A stretch of DNA of 64,000 nt from assembly GCF_040581485.1 (NCBI RefSeq), contig NC_090130.1:6138001-6202000 (forward strand), given 5' to 3'. The notes under the pieces were generated by a model that saw nothing but the letters and a program-made list of their open reading frames with translations, did no database searches and was not told where the DNA came from. This DNA comes from Linepithema humile (lineage: Eukaryota > Arthropoda > Insecta > Hymenoptera > Formicidae). Both the position numbers and the translations under genes were made by a program. Position 1 is the first letter of the stretch. Every line of letters starts with the position of its first letter. Shown here one piece after another: positions 1 to 12,300 of the stretch.

Positions 1-591
1 TATCACGCGAGAGTCTACCTGCTGTGTGCGAGGCTGAATCGCGACGGGCGCAGTGAGATTTAAAGGGATCGATTTGTCAACATATCGATGAGAGAGTGCG
101 CGCTGTTCTGACACGGTACGGCGGATTTTCGCTTCGCTTGTGAAGTATTATTACGATTTCCGTCACGCGTTTCTCGCGAGCACTCCAATTTGCGTGCGTT
201 TGTCATTTTATTATACGTTGATAAAACTCAGCGTCCGTAATACTGTATCAGTGAATATTTCCTTGATGTTCGTTTTGTGGAAAGTAGTTTTCATCGCGGT
301 TTAAAGTCGTTCACAGTAATAAAAAAGAAATGTAATAACGATTAATTGCTAGTTAAATATCAAATATTTGATTGTTAAAATTATGTTAAAATGTAAATAA
401 TAATTATTTGCTTTTCGTTTGAGATTTTGTGTGCATTGGGATTGTTTTCAGATAAATCCAGTTTGCGAGTCATATCGCAATTATTAAAATCTACAATGGC
501 AGTTAGGTAGTTGTGGAAATTAACATTGGACATTTTTTGTGAACTTCAATCGTATTTTTATTTATTTGAAAATGTAAAGAATACGATCATA
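1..591 (+). promoter_or_regulatory. 5' leader and possible promoter region of wge
   Basis: This stretch precedes the wge start codon. The first 300 bases are moderately CpG-rich, and the rest is AT-rich. A TCAGTG at 248-253 resembles an insect initiator. A pyrimidine-containing tract ending in CAG at 451 is a possible splice acceptor, which would place a 5'-UTR exon start at 452. The frame of the first coding exon is open back to 511 but has no ATG before 592, so the upstream part is read as 5' UTR. The transcription start and any upstream UTR exon are inferred, and the window may begin inside the gene. Confidence 0.35.
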
Positions 592-2911
592 ATGAAGCCA
601 CAGAAAAAGGCTGTTGTTGCCAAAAAGGCAACTAAAATGCCAACAGTCGCCAAAAAACGTCGCACATTTATAGAGAAGACCATGCCCGATGTGAGGAAGG
701 AAAAGAAATCAAAGAAAAATGACAAAGTGGAAGATTCAAAAAGGAAGATAGATAATGATAAGAAGAAATTAGAGAAAGCCGAAGAGAGAAAAAAATTTGA
801 TGATAAGAAGAAGATGGAGGATAAGAAAAAAGAACGATCTGACAAGTCAGATGAAAAGAAGAAACAGTTAAATAAGGATTATGACAAGAAAGCTGACAAG
901 ATTGACGACAGAAAGACAGAAAAAGGAGATGATAAAGCAAATAACGAAGAAATAAGTCAAGAAAATATGGATAAGAAAAAATTACAAAAATGTGAAGAGA
1001 AAGGAAAATTAGAAAAACAATCTGCTGATAATAAGAAGAAAATTGAGAAAACAGAGGATAGAAAAAAGAAATTAGACGATAATGCAAGTGTAGAGGATAA
1101 TGTAAAGCCTTTAAATACAACAGAAAATAAGGATTTACTTGAAAACAAAATTGACGCCCATCTTCCACTTAAGAAAAGAAACAATGATAAAAAGAAGGAT
1201 GTGAAACTTATTAAATCTGATATCAAGTCAATTTCGAAGAATTCCACCGTAAAGGATAAAAAATCTGAACGCAAGAAAATTCCTGAGAAGGAAGTGGCAA
1301 GCAAGATTTCTTCTGCTAAAACAAAGAAGGACAGTTCTAAAACAAAACAAGGGCAGAAGAAGAGTATTGCAAGAAAAACAGTTTTAACAAAGAAGCCTCA
1401 TTTATCGATAGTTAAAAGATTAGTGGACAAGAAGATCAAGTTAGTCAAACCGGTGAAAGATGAAGAAATGAGCGAAGATGAGGATCCAGCCAAGAAAGCG
1501 AAGAAGAAGAGCAGCAGCATTGTGAAGAGTAAAGTTTTGCAGGAGAAAAAACCAAAGCTGGCTAAACACATGAAAGCCAAATTGCCTCAGAAAAATTCGA
1601 AGATCAGCGCTGTTCTGAAAAGGGAAGATAAATTGAAAACTATAACGGAGAAAATTATGGCCAAGAAGAAGTTGGAATTAAAAGAGTCTGAGGAAGCTGG
1701 AGCCGAACATAAAAAGATTACAAATAAAGATGAAGTTTGTCAAGGACTAGAGGTGAGCAACATTAAAAGCGAGATTGAAGAAGACAAGGATACCGATAAG
1801 AGTAAAGAGGAAAGTCTTCAACCAAAATTACAGGATAATAAGAAAGCTATCAAAAGTGGTAACAAAGTTAGCAGCAAGATTCCAAAGAAGACTGGAAAAA
1901 TGATTAAGGTACAAACGGAGAGCAATAATCAAACAGCAGCTTCATCCGAGGGCATATCTTCCGAGGAAATTAACAAGCAGTCGAAAATTTCCGAAGATAG
2001 CGCGAAGTCTGCCGCGAATTCCAAACAGGAACAAATTAGCACTGAGAACACGGTTGAATTGGATTTAAAGGTTGAGGCGATGAATGGAGAGAGTGCCGGT
2101 GGCATTACATCTCAATCTTCCGAGGACGATTCTGACGATGAATACAAGAAGAACAAGCAGAGGGATTCCAGGAATAAAGAGAGGGCTAACTCACCATCGG
2201 ACGAACGGGCGCGACGAATGCGACTTTTCGGCTTCTGGAGTGGACCAAAACGACACAGGGTCGCGTCATTGAATGCCTTGGCTAAAGTTCACTGCCTCTA
2301 CGAGAACGAGACCGGTGGAGTCTATCTTGGAGGTTTCTGCAAACCGAAGCCCGAGAAAGAAAAAGAAAAGCCGAAGAAAATGAAAGAAGAGAAAGAGGAG
2401 CAGCCACCGCGTAAGGAGAAGGAGAAGAAAGTTGAGTGCAAAACAGAAGAGAACGTTTTGAAGAGAAAGTTGAGGAATGTGCCAGGACTACGTGGCAAAC
2501 ATTGGGATATGATGGAAAGTTCATCATCTTCGTCGTCCTCCGAGGAAGACTGCGAGAAGGAAAAGAATATCGAACCGAGCAAGAAGAAAATGACCAAAAG
2601 GAGGAAGAAAAACGAGGAAGTAATGGATCTGAAGGACATGGTTGTTTGCAAGAGGATGGCCAGTCTTAATGCCACTGCCATTTTGGCTGCTTCCTACTCC
2701 GACGAGAAAAATCGTTGCAGCGGCAGCAGCAGCAGCACTACTGATTCCTCCTCCAGTGAATCGGAAGTAGAGATAATTAAAAGACGTAGACAAAATGACT
2801 CTGACGTAGATAAGAAGAAGCTTAGACAAGGCTCGGATCCGGAGGATCCTCTTATTAAGCCATCCAAGAAAGTTGTCATCGTTAACCAGGACACGGACGT
2901 CACTATCACTG
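592..2911 (+). CDS. wge: winged eye (BAHCC1/TNRC18-like), coding exon 1
   Basis: This is the first coding exon of a nuclear chromatin protein, 773 codons plus one base (phase 1). I chose the ATG at 592 because the open frame upstream to 511 contains no ATG. Residues 1 to about 520 are extremely lysine-rich and low-complexity (repeated DKKK/EKKK-type blocks), consistent with a disordered nuclear region. Conserved-looking parts follow: FGFWSGPKRHR near 545, VASLNALAKVHCLYENE at 557-573, a run of eight serines at 643-650, KRMASLNATAILAASY at 687-702, and a second serine tract from about 710. The ASLNA motifs, and the VYVN...STRSTHHEG segment in the next exon, are why I call it wge. Drosophila wge is a BAH-domain protein that can drive eye-to-wing fate change and acts in heterochromatin regulation. 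The BAH domain is not in this window. The donor is ACTG|GTAATT at 2,911/2,912. The identification rests on recalled family similarity and was not searched. Confidence 0.8.
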
Positions 2912-2984
2912 GTAATTAATCATGTGTGGATTAAGTACGAAAACTCTAATGATCTTCTTGTTACACTAACAAATTCTTTTCAAG

Positions 2985-3118
2985 GTGTTTACGTCAATCA
3001 AACCCGGTCCACCCACCATGAGGGTTTCTGCAGTATTGCTGGTATGCAGTACAGGATCAGCTCCACCAGTCACACTCAAACTGCAGCTACCGCAGTGGCT
3101 ACTGAACTTCACGATCAG
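2985..3118 (+). CDS. wge: winged eye, coding exon 2
   Basis: This short internal exon of 134 bases completes the glycine codon split across the 73-base intron and adds 45 residues. The acceptor is TTCTTTTCAAG before 2,985, and the donor is CAG|GTTTGT after 3,118 (phase 0). The segment carries VYVNQTRSTHHEGFC and GMQYRISSTSHTQT. It is rich in Ser, Thr and His, unlike the lysine-rich exon before it, and is probably the best-conserved piece of the gene here. It reads in a different frame from exon 1, so the splice is needed for continuity. The flanking splice signals and the lack of stops support it strongly. Confidence 0.8.
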
Positions 3119-3760
3119 GTTTGTGTTTAATTTAAGACTGTTTGCTCCTCATATGTTACACATACATTCATTTTACGTCATGCACATGCCTCTAAAATAG
3201 AAGTTCTGACTTATTGAATATTTATAGAAAATTTTTAGAGATAAATACAATGTTGCTACAGGCAGTATAATAACATATTAAGTTTTACATTACTAAATGA
3301 AAAATACGCTAATATTACGTTTAACGAAAAACATGAATCTTTAGTATATATTTTGACACATTTAAACAAACTAAAAATTTTCTTATGATACTTCTAAAAA
3401 CAAATAATTGTGTGTGTTAATTATATTTATGTTTTGCTTATTGAATACAACATAGTTTTGAGCTGTTTATTGTTTTTTTCCCTTCAAAGTTATAAAATTG
3501 TTTTAATATAATAATATATCTTATTGTATTTTAAGTTTAATGATATGAAAAATATTTATTATATTTGAAAAAAATAATATTAAATATTTAAATTATGTAA
3601 TAATTCTGTAAAGAATCTATATTTAAATATCTTGTGTTAAGTCACGCTCACATATCAATGCGTAAAATTTAAATTACAACTTTCTATCAATAATTCTTTC
3701 TTTTCGTTTTTTGTCGAGTATATATGTATATTTTTACAGTTATATGTTTCTTTTTATTAG

Positions 3761-3896
3761 CAAAAAACGGAACAGCCTTGCAAATCCTACACACCACTGG
3801 GTGCATTGTCCTCTATGCAGCCTCCAGGTAGCCAGGGTAATCATCCTAATATGTCACCTCGCAGGCATTCAGCATTCTCAGCCCCTCATCAGCACG
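3761..3896 (+). CDS. wge: winged eye, coding exon 3
   Basis: This third coding exon has 136 bases (45 codons plus one base). It is preceded by a pyrimidine tract ending TTTTTATTAG at 3,760 and followed by the strong donor CACG|GTGAGT. It enters in phase 0, matching exon 2, and leaves in phase 1. The product is polar and proline-rich (QKTEQPCKSYTPLG, MQPPGSQGNHPNMSPRRH), typical of linker sequence between conserved blocks in large chromatin proteins. No stop codon occurs, so the protein must continue past the window or be joined to an exon I did not detect. The open frame running past 3,896 is intronic read-through. Confidence 0.7.
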
Positions 3897-6800
3897 GTGA
3901 GTCAAACGTTCTTGCATGTTTCTACTCTTTATTTATCAGTTGCATCGAACAATCGCATCAATTTGCGATTATCAGACTCTATTATAAATCGTTTTAGCGT
4001 ACTGTCGTTGAAAAACCGGTATATACAATACTCTTTTCATATTCCATTCTATTTATTATTTGACGTGATTTAAATATGGTCCTCACGAATTGCATTTTAT
4101 ATATGAATTTACACCGTTCATTAAATTAATTTACTCGCTTCCCGTGAAAGCGTATATGCGTAAAACAATCTAAACGAGGAATTACGCGCCTATTAAATAA
4201 ACGGCCGAAGCGCTATATGGCAGAGAGAAATTTTGCGTAAATTATAATAAATTAACCGGCGCGGATTTTTTTTCGCTAATCAAGGTACTCCGAAAAATAT
4301 TCTCGTCTTTTTCGGACGTACGCCACTGCATCGTCCGAGCGCGCATTACACCGCTCGGCGATTTCCTCTTCCAACTCATGGCGAGCGGCTGGCTTTTCTC
4401 TTTGTTCCATTGACGCTTTCTCACCGCGTCTCGTTCTCTCACCCTTTATCCCACTCGATTCATTGCGAGACGTACACATTGCACGCAAGCCGAGGTGCCG
4501 CGTAGCCTCGATGACAGCGTGTGAATACATGTATATGCGTATGGAAAGCCGCGCCGTACAGTTTGCGCCATTTGCTGGACGATTCAGAATCGAAAAGGCG
4601 TCGTTCTGCCATGTACTTGTTACGCCTTGTATTATTCTATCTATCTTAACGACTTGCGTAATTACGGGCCTTTTAATTTTACTCTTCAATTATTTTATGC
4701 ATCTGTAGATTACGCGTTAGGATGTTATACGACCCGATAAACTTTCTTTGTACATGTACGCGGTATTTTTTATGCTCTCTAAATATTTATCATATTATCA
4801 TATTTCATCCGATAATAGCCTTAACGAGCTTAGATCTATTAAAGTAGGCGTACTATTATTATAAAGTTCCGCAATAATTCATAAGACTTGTGCTTTCGGT
4901 CATAAAAATATATAAAGAATTAGTGATTAGTGCTATTATAAAGTAAATTTTCTTGTAGAAATTTATAAATGAGAGAAAACGCGCAGGCCTTGTTCGAAAG
5001 TAAAAATTTCATAGTGAACATATTATGTCTTGCACTGTCGTACATCATTTACAGCGTAGACTGTATTTCATTGAATTAGATGCGAACATATTTTAGTCTC
5101 CAAGGAATAACATGTTTACAATGGGTATTGTACAAGTGGATGGGATGGAAATTATATATATTCCGCGATGTAATGCGGAATCATTCTGATTCGAGTCGAA
5201 TCAATAGCTTAGACGATTAATTTTTCTAATCGTGCAAGTTCTTAGCTTCGCGGTGAATTTTGAGAAACAGATGAGTAGACGTGTTCTGCATAATTTTTCA
5301 TATTGCAAACGTGACATGCGATATTTCGACTTATTAGATTATCACTTGACTCATTTTCCTTCTATTTTACATTTATCTAATTATTTTGCGCAAACAGCAT
5401 AAAGTTTTTATATGGTTATTTTTACCAATTGCGTGCAATTTTCATATAAAGTTAACAATTGGCTTGGGAAAGCATCAAAGAGCAAAAGTTTTAGAGCATC
5501 GTGAGGCGATGTAACGTGTCTAAGAACGTGTTTCACTTTGAGACGAGAGAAACATACTAAACTAGAAAACTTCTTCCTAAAACGGAACTTTCAACATCCG
5601 AGAAAACACGCTTTCCCCTCTTTACTCTAAAGATTAATTTGAAACCCGGATTTACACATAAGCTAAACAAACTGCAGTATAGAGTCGCGCGGTTATAGGT
5701 TTCACATGGTTAAAAAAAAAATACTTTCTCAACATTTATTATTATGTAGTGGAAGGAAAAGTGTTTTAGTCATGGCATAGCTTTAGGGCAGCAACAAGTT
5801 TAATCCTTAGTCGAGCGAGAGAATTACACTGAATCTCTGAAAATATCTGCTTGTTATCATTGAAATAATATCTAACACGAAATAATCAATTAAAGCTGAA
5901 AAGTTTCAGCACAATTGAGTAAACTTATCTCTCTGAATATTAATGCTAAACGTGATACTTACGTGAAAATGTCGAAATAGCTGTAGGGTGCTTCGCACTT
6001 TGCATCTCCGATCGCGTTATGAGAATAGATTGCCGAGATAAGGGCTTAATCCATTGGATTAATTTGCACAAATATACGTTATCCTCAAATGAAGCCCTCC
6101 GGAAACTGTGTGCTTCTTTTTCTCGCGTTTTCCTCCCATTAGCGCACAATTCCCCGAAGCTTCGTCCATTAAAAACAAATCGCACGCGTCCCGTTCGTAA
6201 CACGCGCTAACGCGAACGATGCTGAACATCCGCCTGCACAATTATCCCGCGCCGGTTTCCGAGAGCAAGGTCAGTGCGTGCCGAGCTCTTACTGGTGCAA
6301 CATCGTGTGCCAATTACGCGTATGATATGCAGGACGCACGCACGCATAAGATTCGTGTTACGTCTCGAAAACTCAGTCGACGATTTACACTTCGTATTTG
6401 TCTGCAGTATGCATTACCGAGCGAATCGACATTCTGCTAGCAATTTAAACGCCGATATCTTCGATAATTTTATTATATTTGTAAATTAAATTTTGTTTTT
6501 ATTTTCTAAATGTTTATTTATGTTCAACAATATTTAATTAACAAAAACATGATTTCACTTCACTTTCATAGTTTTATAATTCGCGAGCTGAAACATTATC
6601 GAATAATTTAATGAAATAAACACATTTGGCCGATGCATCGACGTGATAAAGCTCAGAGACTAAAATTTTTAATTGTATTAATTTATGTTGATAGGGCGAA
6701 AAGTGATCTAGAAAATTGTATCAATACTGTTGCGCTCGAGGTTTTTCGCGCTCGCGGCGTTTAGCGAAACAAACATTCATTTCAAAAACAAGAATGTTTA

Positions 6801-7820
6801 TTATTCATTGATTCTTTACGGCATAAGAACGATAATCATATTTCAAATTCAGATATATCGAAACCGATCGTGACTCGTCCATCCAGCGCCGGGGGCTATA
6901 TCAGACTCTTTCATCTTCTTTGGTTGATCCGTTAGCATAGCTATCAGACTTTCTTTTTTATGTCTTTACACAACTCAGTATTGATCTTTCTCGATTTTCG
7001 ACTTGGCGCGAAGGCAATCTATGGATATTACAATTTTGGCGCAGATTCAACAATATGATGACGAGGATTCACGCTACGTCTTTCTATGCAAAGTATATTT
7101 GAGTATATTTGAAACATATTCACATTTTCCTCTATCCTCTTAGTATCTTTCACAAATGCGTGAAGGAAAGTTGGAACGTATAAGGTTTCTCTAAATTGTT
7201 AAATCTGTGCACAACAACGTTGCTTATAGAATTGCGAAGTCATTTTTTCTTAGCCAAATTTTGATTGGATGCCATCCTTTTTGCCCGGTATTTAATCATT
7301 AAATATTTGGTATTTTAATCAATATCGTATTAAAATATCTAATATTAACGAAATGATGACGTCAATCAACATGAAATATGATTTTTCATATGATACACGT
7401 TGGAGTAAATTATCGATAAGAGATGTGTAAAATAAATAAATGAGAATAAATTTAGATAAAGTAAATATAAAATAGATAAAAGAAAAATTTAGCTGTTGGT
7501 TTGCTTTAGATAAAAAAATGATATGTTTCTTTTCAGAGAAGTCTATATCCAACGTCCTTTTTCATATTCGTTTCATTAGCAAAAGTAGTTTTGTATAACA
7601 TTATTGCCACATTTATTGCAATATAGAATGATTACATCTTTTTGCAAATAGTAGTCGTCCGCAAAAAAAAAGTAACACTCTTTCCAGCACTTCTCGAAGA
7701 AAAGTAAATAGCACAGGGTGCTCGAAAATTCCTTTTTATGCGCTCCAGATCAAAAATCGGGTAAGAATGTGAAAAGTGTTGCTTTAGAATTTAAGAACAC
7801 CCCGTAGAGACACGTTCGAC
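3897..7820 (+). other. Start of the long wge intron; no gene seen
   Basis: AT-rich sequence begins at the exon 3 donor. I see no exon with conserved protein content on either strand. The stretch holds a cluster of three perfect short hairpins (5,160-5,233), a perfect CRE-like TGACGTCA (7,357-7,364), and one member of a 20-base inverted pair (7,263-7,282). It is treated as intron because exon 3 ends in a donor with no stop codon. Confidence 0.6.
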
Positions 7821-8320
7821 CGAGTGCGCGAGTCTAATACTTACTTCCCTTCTTATGTAAACCGTGTACCGTCGTTGCTTCCGACTACGCAGTGCTCCAG
7901 TGTACGTACATACCGTGTCGGAGATCGCGCGCGTGAGAGTGGCCGCCGGCGGCGGCAGCGGCGGCTGCAGTGGTGGTGGCGCGCTGCTACGTACGCGTCG
8001 CGAGGACGCACACCTGACAGTGCTCGACTGGTAGCCGAGGGAGACGAACGTGTGTCCGTTCCCTTACGGCCCGGCATCCCGTCGCTTATTCGGAGCCGCG
8101 CGCGCCGGCGGGCCGAAAGTCGGCAGTAGCGCGATTCGTCATCACCGCCGTCGTAGTCTTTCTCTTTCCCTGTCGCGTAGTGCCGTGCGCGTCGTCGGTC
8201 GGTTCGGGGTTGGACGCAAAGTGTTCGGCTTGATAGTGTTCTGTACTTGTGGTGCGCGTCGTACCGTAGCCGCCGGGGGGTACGAACGAATGAAATGGAG
8301 CCATGGCGTGAAAAGTAGGT
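7820..8320 (+). promoter_or_regulatory. CpG-rich island, candidate alternative promoter / 5'-UTR exon
   Basis: About 500 bases of strongly GC- and CpG-rich DNA sit within AT-rich surroundings. They include a GGC-repeat stretch near 7,940-7,980 and a purine/pyrimidine-skewed part near 8,140-8,180. Several frames stay open at once on both strands, which is what GC-rich non-coding DNA does, and no conserved protein is visible. A GTAGAG donor-like site follows at 8,319. In insects with undepleted CpG, such islands often mark promoters, so I read it as a possible internal promoter with a non-coding first exon. The strand is uncertain. Confidence 0.35.
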
Positions 8321-10570
8321 AGAGCACTCCGGAGTCCGATTGCATCGAGCAGTCTGCTTCACTGAATTCTTTCTCTCCGCGTCTGCCCTGAAAGGTCCGT
8401 CTTTCGTCTCTGGATTCTTCGAGTATATTCCGCTGTCGATCTCTATTTTTATCTGAAATATTGAGACACAAATAGTCTTCGAGATGTAAACTATTGAAAA
8501 TGTGAGATTACGTGTTAATTAACAAAAAAAAAATTTTTATTTTTTTTTTTTTGTTACTTTCAAGAACATTTGGTCTTAACAGAATTTTTATTAGAAAATT
8601 AATTTGACAAAAATATTTGATTAATGTTAAATACTAAAGAATGTTGAAAAACATGACTTCTAAGCGAGAAATCGACACCAGATTATTCAAGACATTTATG
8701 GACAAAGGAAATGGCGGTGACATCACAAAATAATTTGCTAACATTTTGCGCAGTAAATAGGGCCATAAATTGAAGCAAAAGCGAATCATTAGGCAGACGT
8801 AGTCGACGCAGATTGTCGATGCAATTCGGCCTTACTTGCGGCGAATTCGACGAGTGACACGTGTGCGGCGCTCGATGTTATGCATCCTCGTGATCGACAT
8901 GAACGAGTCGTCGCAGTGTCACCTTTCGATTCGGCGGACACTCGTTGACGAAGTGACGAACGCTTCGATATCGCCCGATAGGTATTGACGGCCGTTTTCG
9001 TCTCGCGGCCAGCTTGATTGATGTAGATTATTGCAGATGATCTTCCACGCCGGTGAATTGCATTTCATCAAACACTTGCTGGTGAAATGAACATTTCGAA
9101 TGTGAGATAGAGCGAATGTTAATTTGAGTGTGCTGAGATACGTTTCTAACATTTGATGAACATTTCAGCCAGTTTGCGGCAAAGTGAATATAAATGCCAT
9201 AAAGAAAGCAATAATTTTAGCTATGTACATTTAATTATTCAGCATACAAAATGTTGGAAAGTAAACATGTTAAATTTTGAAGTCAAATTTTTTAGCGAAA
9301 ATATTAAAGGAGAGCGTTTTTGACCTTCTGATATTTTTCAAGCTTCAACATTTTTTATCGCTTATTAGTCAGATTTTAAATTAAAATTCTATCTAAAATG
9401 CCCTTTAAATTGAAAAAGCAACATTTCGTTATTTATTTGCGTTTTTTGTTTTTATTGGATTATGGTTCCATTAATGCTTTGATATTTTCGCTAATAGAAA
9501 TCAATCCTGATATGCGTGTGTGTTCATTAATTCTCTTCGTAACATAAACTTTAATGATTAATTTGAACTGTTTATTATAACAGCCTCGACCATTTAAATA
9601 ATGAAACTTTTCAATGCACGATTTTCACCATTGATAGTAATCAATGGCAGAATCAGTATACAAGGTATGCATTTTAACATAAAAAATATATTATCAGAAT
9701 TAAAGATCTAAATGTAATAAAAGATAACATTTAGATATTACAAAAAGTATTTAAAAATTTTATTACGATACAATACTCGTGAATAGCGATTATTTTAACG
9801 ATTATTTTTCATATGAAACAAAAATGGAACGACATTACAATTTTTTTTAAAAGTAGACACAGTCACGATCTTCGCTTTTATTACTTTTCAATTGTAAATT
9901 CATTCTGCAAGTATGAATTACAATATGCTTCCTAGCGAGCGTGTTTTCCTGTTATCATTATTTTATACATTCGTTCCCTTACCCGGAAACTCACATAACA
10001 GTAAAACCGGCAATAAAACAAGGTCACGCACGCGTCGCAATCGCTCGTATAATCCGTCTTCTCGTCCTTCGGAATTATTTTGGATCATCCCCTTTACAGT
10101 CCAGTTGCTATCTCAGAGCAGATCGGGGATATTTCACGATATGATGAAATGTTGGAACGACAAACGCGTGTCTTGTGTCGCATTTAGAAGAGAAAATAGG
10201 AATATCGATAGTGCGGATGTAATATTTCGTAAATACTCTTGTGCTTACTTTGCAGAAGAGAACAAATCTGCCGACTATAAAATGCTAGTTTTTAAGCGCT
10301 AATATTGACAATAAAATTGATTGCACACGATTTAAAAAATAGTGCAATTTTTAAATAACAGAAGTTTTGAACAAATTTTGCTACAGCACGTTTTATAACA
10401 ATTTATTTTTTATTTATAAAGTTAAATGTTCACTTTTACGACTTATTATGTATCTTGAATGTTTTATTCATTTCGGCAATGTAAACTCAAATTATTAATG
10501 TGTAGACTATCGTATACGTCCAAAATTGTTATATTTTTGTAAAAAGTGAAAATAAGATCACGACTTACCG
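8321..10570. other. AT-rich non-coding stretch
   Basis: I see no gene. It contains poly-T and poly-A runs (about 8,523-8,552) and an ATG-started 129-codon open frame at 9,913-10,302 with low-complexity basic content and no family resemblance, which I consider fortuitous. Confidence 0.5.
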
Positions 10571-11120
10571 TCGTGAGATTACCGTCTTACTTTATACTCC
10601 CGTCGCGACGCGTCGTTTCCTGGTCGATGAGAATCATGTCATATGTATTATAAATCGCTGGATTTCGGAGCTTAGTTTCTGTCGCGTCAAAAATGTCGAC
10701 GCGTGTCGACGCAATGCACGCCGGCGCCTGGAACGTTTCGGCGCCACTTAGATATGCGGGTATGGTTATCAACGGGGCGGACATGAGCACGCGATGGTTT
10801 TAGTCGAATTTGAAAATAGACCCGTAACACGGGACGGGCGCGAATGGGACCTGGCCGCTCGCCAGCCTCCGCGGCGCAAAGCCGAGCGGAAGCTGGTAAT
10901 TTCCACGGCCGTGACTGATGCGCGACCGAATACGCGGAAGAGATAATAAGGTCCGCGCAGGATCTTCCGCGAAGCGTGTCTCGTGAGAAGCACGAGAGGT
11001 CTGTGCCCGTTCGCGGTAATTTCGCGTGTGCCGCTGGAGCGAAGCTGCTCCGGAACGCATCGTCTCTTGCTCGTCGATGAAAGTTCACCGAAGCGGCAGC
11101 GAAGCCGCGATACCTCGTGG
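10571..11120. promoter_or_regulatory. CpG-rich island, possible enhancer or promoter
   Basis: This is a GC-rich block with dense CpG. Three overlapping minus-strand frames are open over the same bases with arginine- and alanine-rich translations, a composition effect rather than coding. No splice-bounded conserved peptide is visible. The regulatory role is inferred from composition alone. Confidence 0.25.
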
Positions 11121-11712
11121 GTCAAGAACTTGAACTCTTAGAGATACAACGTCAGACTCTCCGTACAGGATTGAATAGTTTCGCCGAGCGCGAATCATTG
11201 CAAATTCACGCTGTTAACGCGGCTATCGTAGAATTTCAAAATGCACCGCGTAGAATATAACTTTTGCATTATAAATCTTAGCCACACGCGCGAAACGGAG
11301 ATTTACTGTTTCTGCTGACCGGGGCACCAAATTTATCTGCTAAAATATGCAATCGTGCAAATTTTAACGGATATTAATCGCGTAATTCCGCTATACAACG
11401 GTAGTGTGGTCCGACCGAACTTGCTGCTTTTCGAGGACACGTATATTCTTCGCGAAGTAGTAGACTCTCGGAGTTTTTAAAAGTCATTCTAGTTTTACGA
11501 TCCGTATTTAAAAGTTTTATTTTGTTTATTTATGTAAATTTCCTCTTAAACTTCAAATTGATCCCAAGTTGAAAAGATATGTCAGTAAATTTTCACATAA
11601 TGGACGTAATAATAAATGCGGAATATTTAATTTGCATTTTTTTATAATACATAATAAAGTTTCGTCGATAGTTTTGCCTCGTGCTTAAAAGTCGCAAATG
11701 TTTTTTCAATAT

Positions 11713-12300
11713 CTAATTTTCTCGCCGTCTCATCGTGATCAAACAAGAAAAGATACGGGCTACTCTAGGTGCAATGTCAGGCGCGCGCGCGAAGTCCGTA
11801 AGATCGAATCGATGGGAAAGTCGTTTGCGCGACGTGTAGTATTTCGTCTGTAATGCGATCAATTCGGATAACGTTGTTAACCGACGGCTTCGTCTGATGC
11901 CCGAGTTCAATGCTCCAATACGCGACTCGCAAATCCCGATATACTCATTGTGGCACTTTCCGTTTCGGTGACGTAAGTATGCGGTCCGTCCGTTATAAAT
12001 CCGGCTTCGTGCTTTAATCCTCGATCGAACCCCGCGCGAGTTTTGGCTCCGGCTGCATCAGCCGCGAGATCACACGGGTTCTCTTACATCGCGGCGTAAC
12101 GGCGCTTTGAAGTGTGTTGCGGGATAACGCCGCAAAGTTCCAAAATTTACGTTCAACCTACGGCCGACAAAGATTAACTAAATACACAACTTCCTGATGG
12201 GCGGAAAACGACCGGTATGAAATATCGATTAGGTCACCCGGGGGTGCGATATCGGTTGTAGGTCAGCACTCTAAGCCCGATAATGACATCGCATTACAAC
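11713..12300 (+). promoter_or_regulatory. CpG-rich island with TATA box and CRE-like site
   Basis: A TATAAAT at 11,994-12,000 lies 17 bases downstream of a CRE/ATF-like TGACGTAA at 11,969-11,976, in a CpG-rich context. A start site would fall around 12,022-12,030, but there is no clear initiator there and no recognised exon downstream. It could be a promoter for a non-coding transcript or a chance arrangement inside an enhancer. Confidence 0.25.

Noticed and set aside
558..2909. Several minus-strand and alternative-frame ORFs inside wge exon 1
   Set aside because: They are shadows of the lysine-rich coding strand (AAG/AAA read in reverse gives Phe/Leu/Ser-rich frames).
2873..3200. ORFs across the exon 2 region taken as separate genes
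   Set aside because: They contain exon 2 of wge flanked by intron. The splice sites and phases explain the conserved peptide.
3711..4073. 120-codon frame covering exon 3 in another frame
   Set aside because: The conserved-looking peptide is in the frame continued from exon 2. The longer frame is read-through into intron.
10687..11125. Three overlapping minus-strand ORFs
   Set aside because: Simultaneous openness in a CpG-rich island with Arg/Ala-rich translations reflects composition. No conserved protein is visible.
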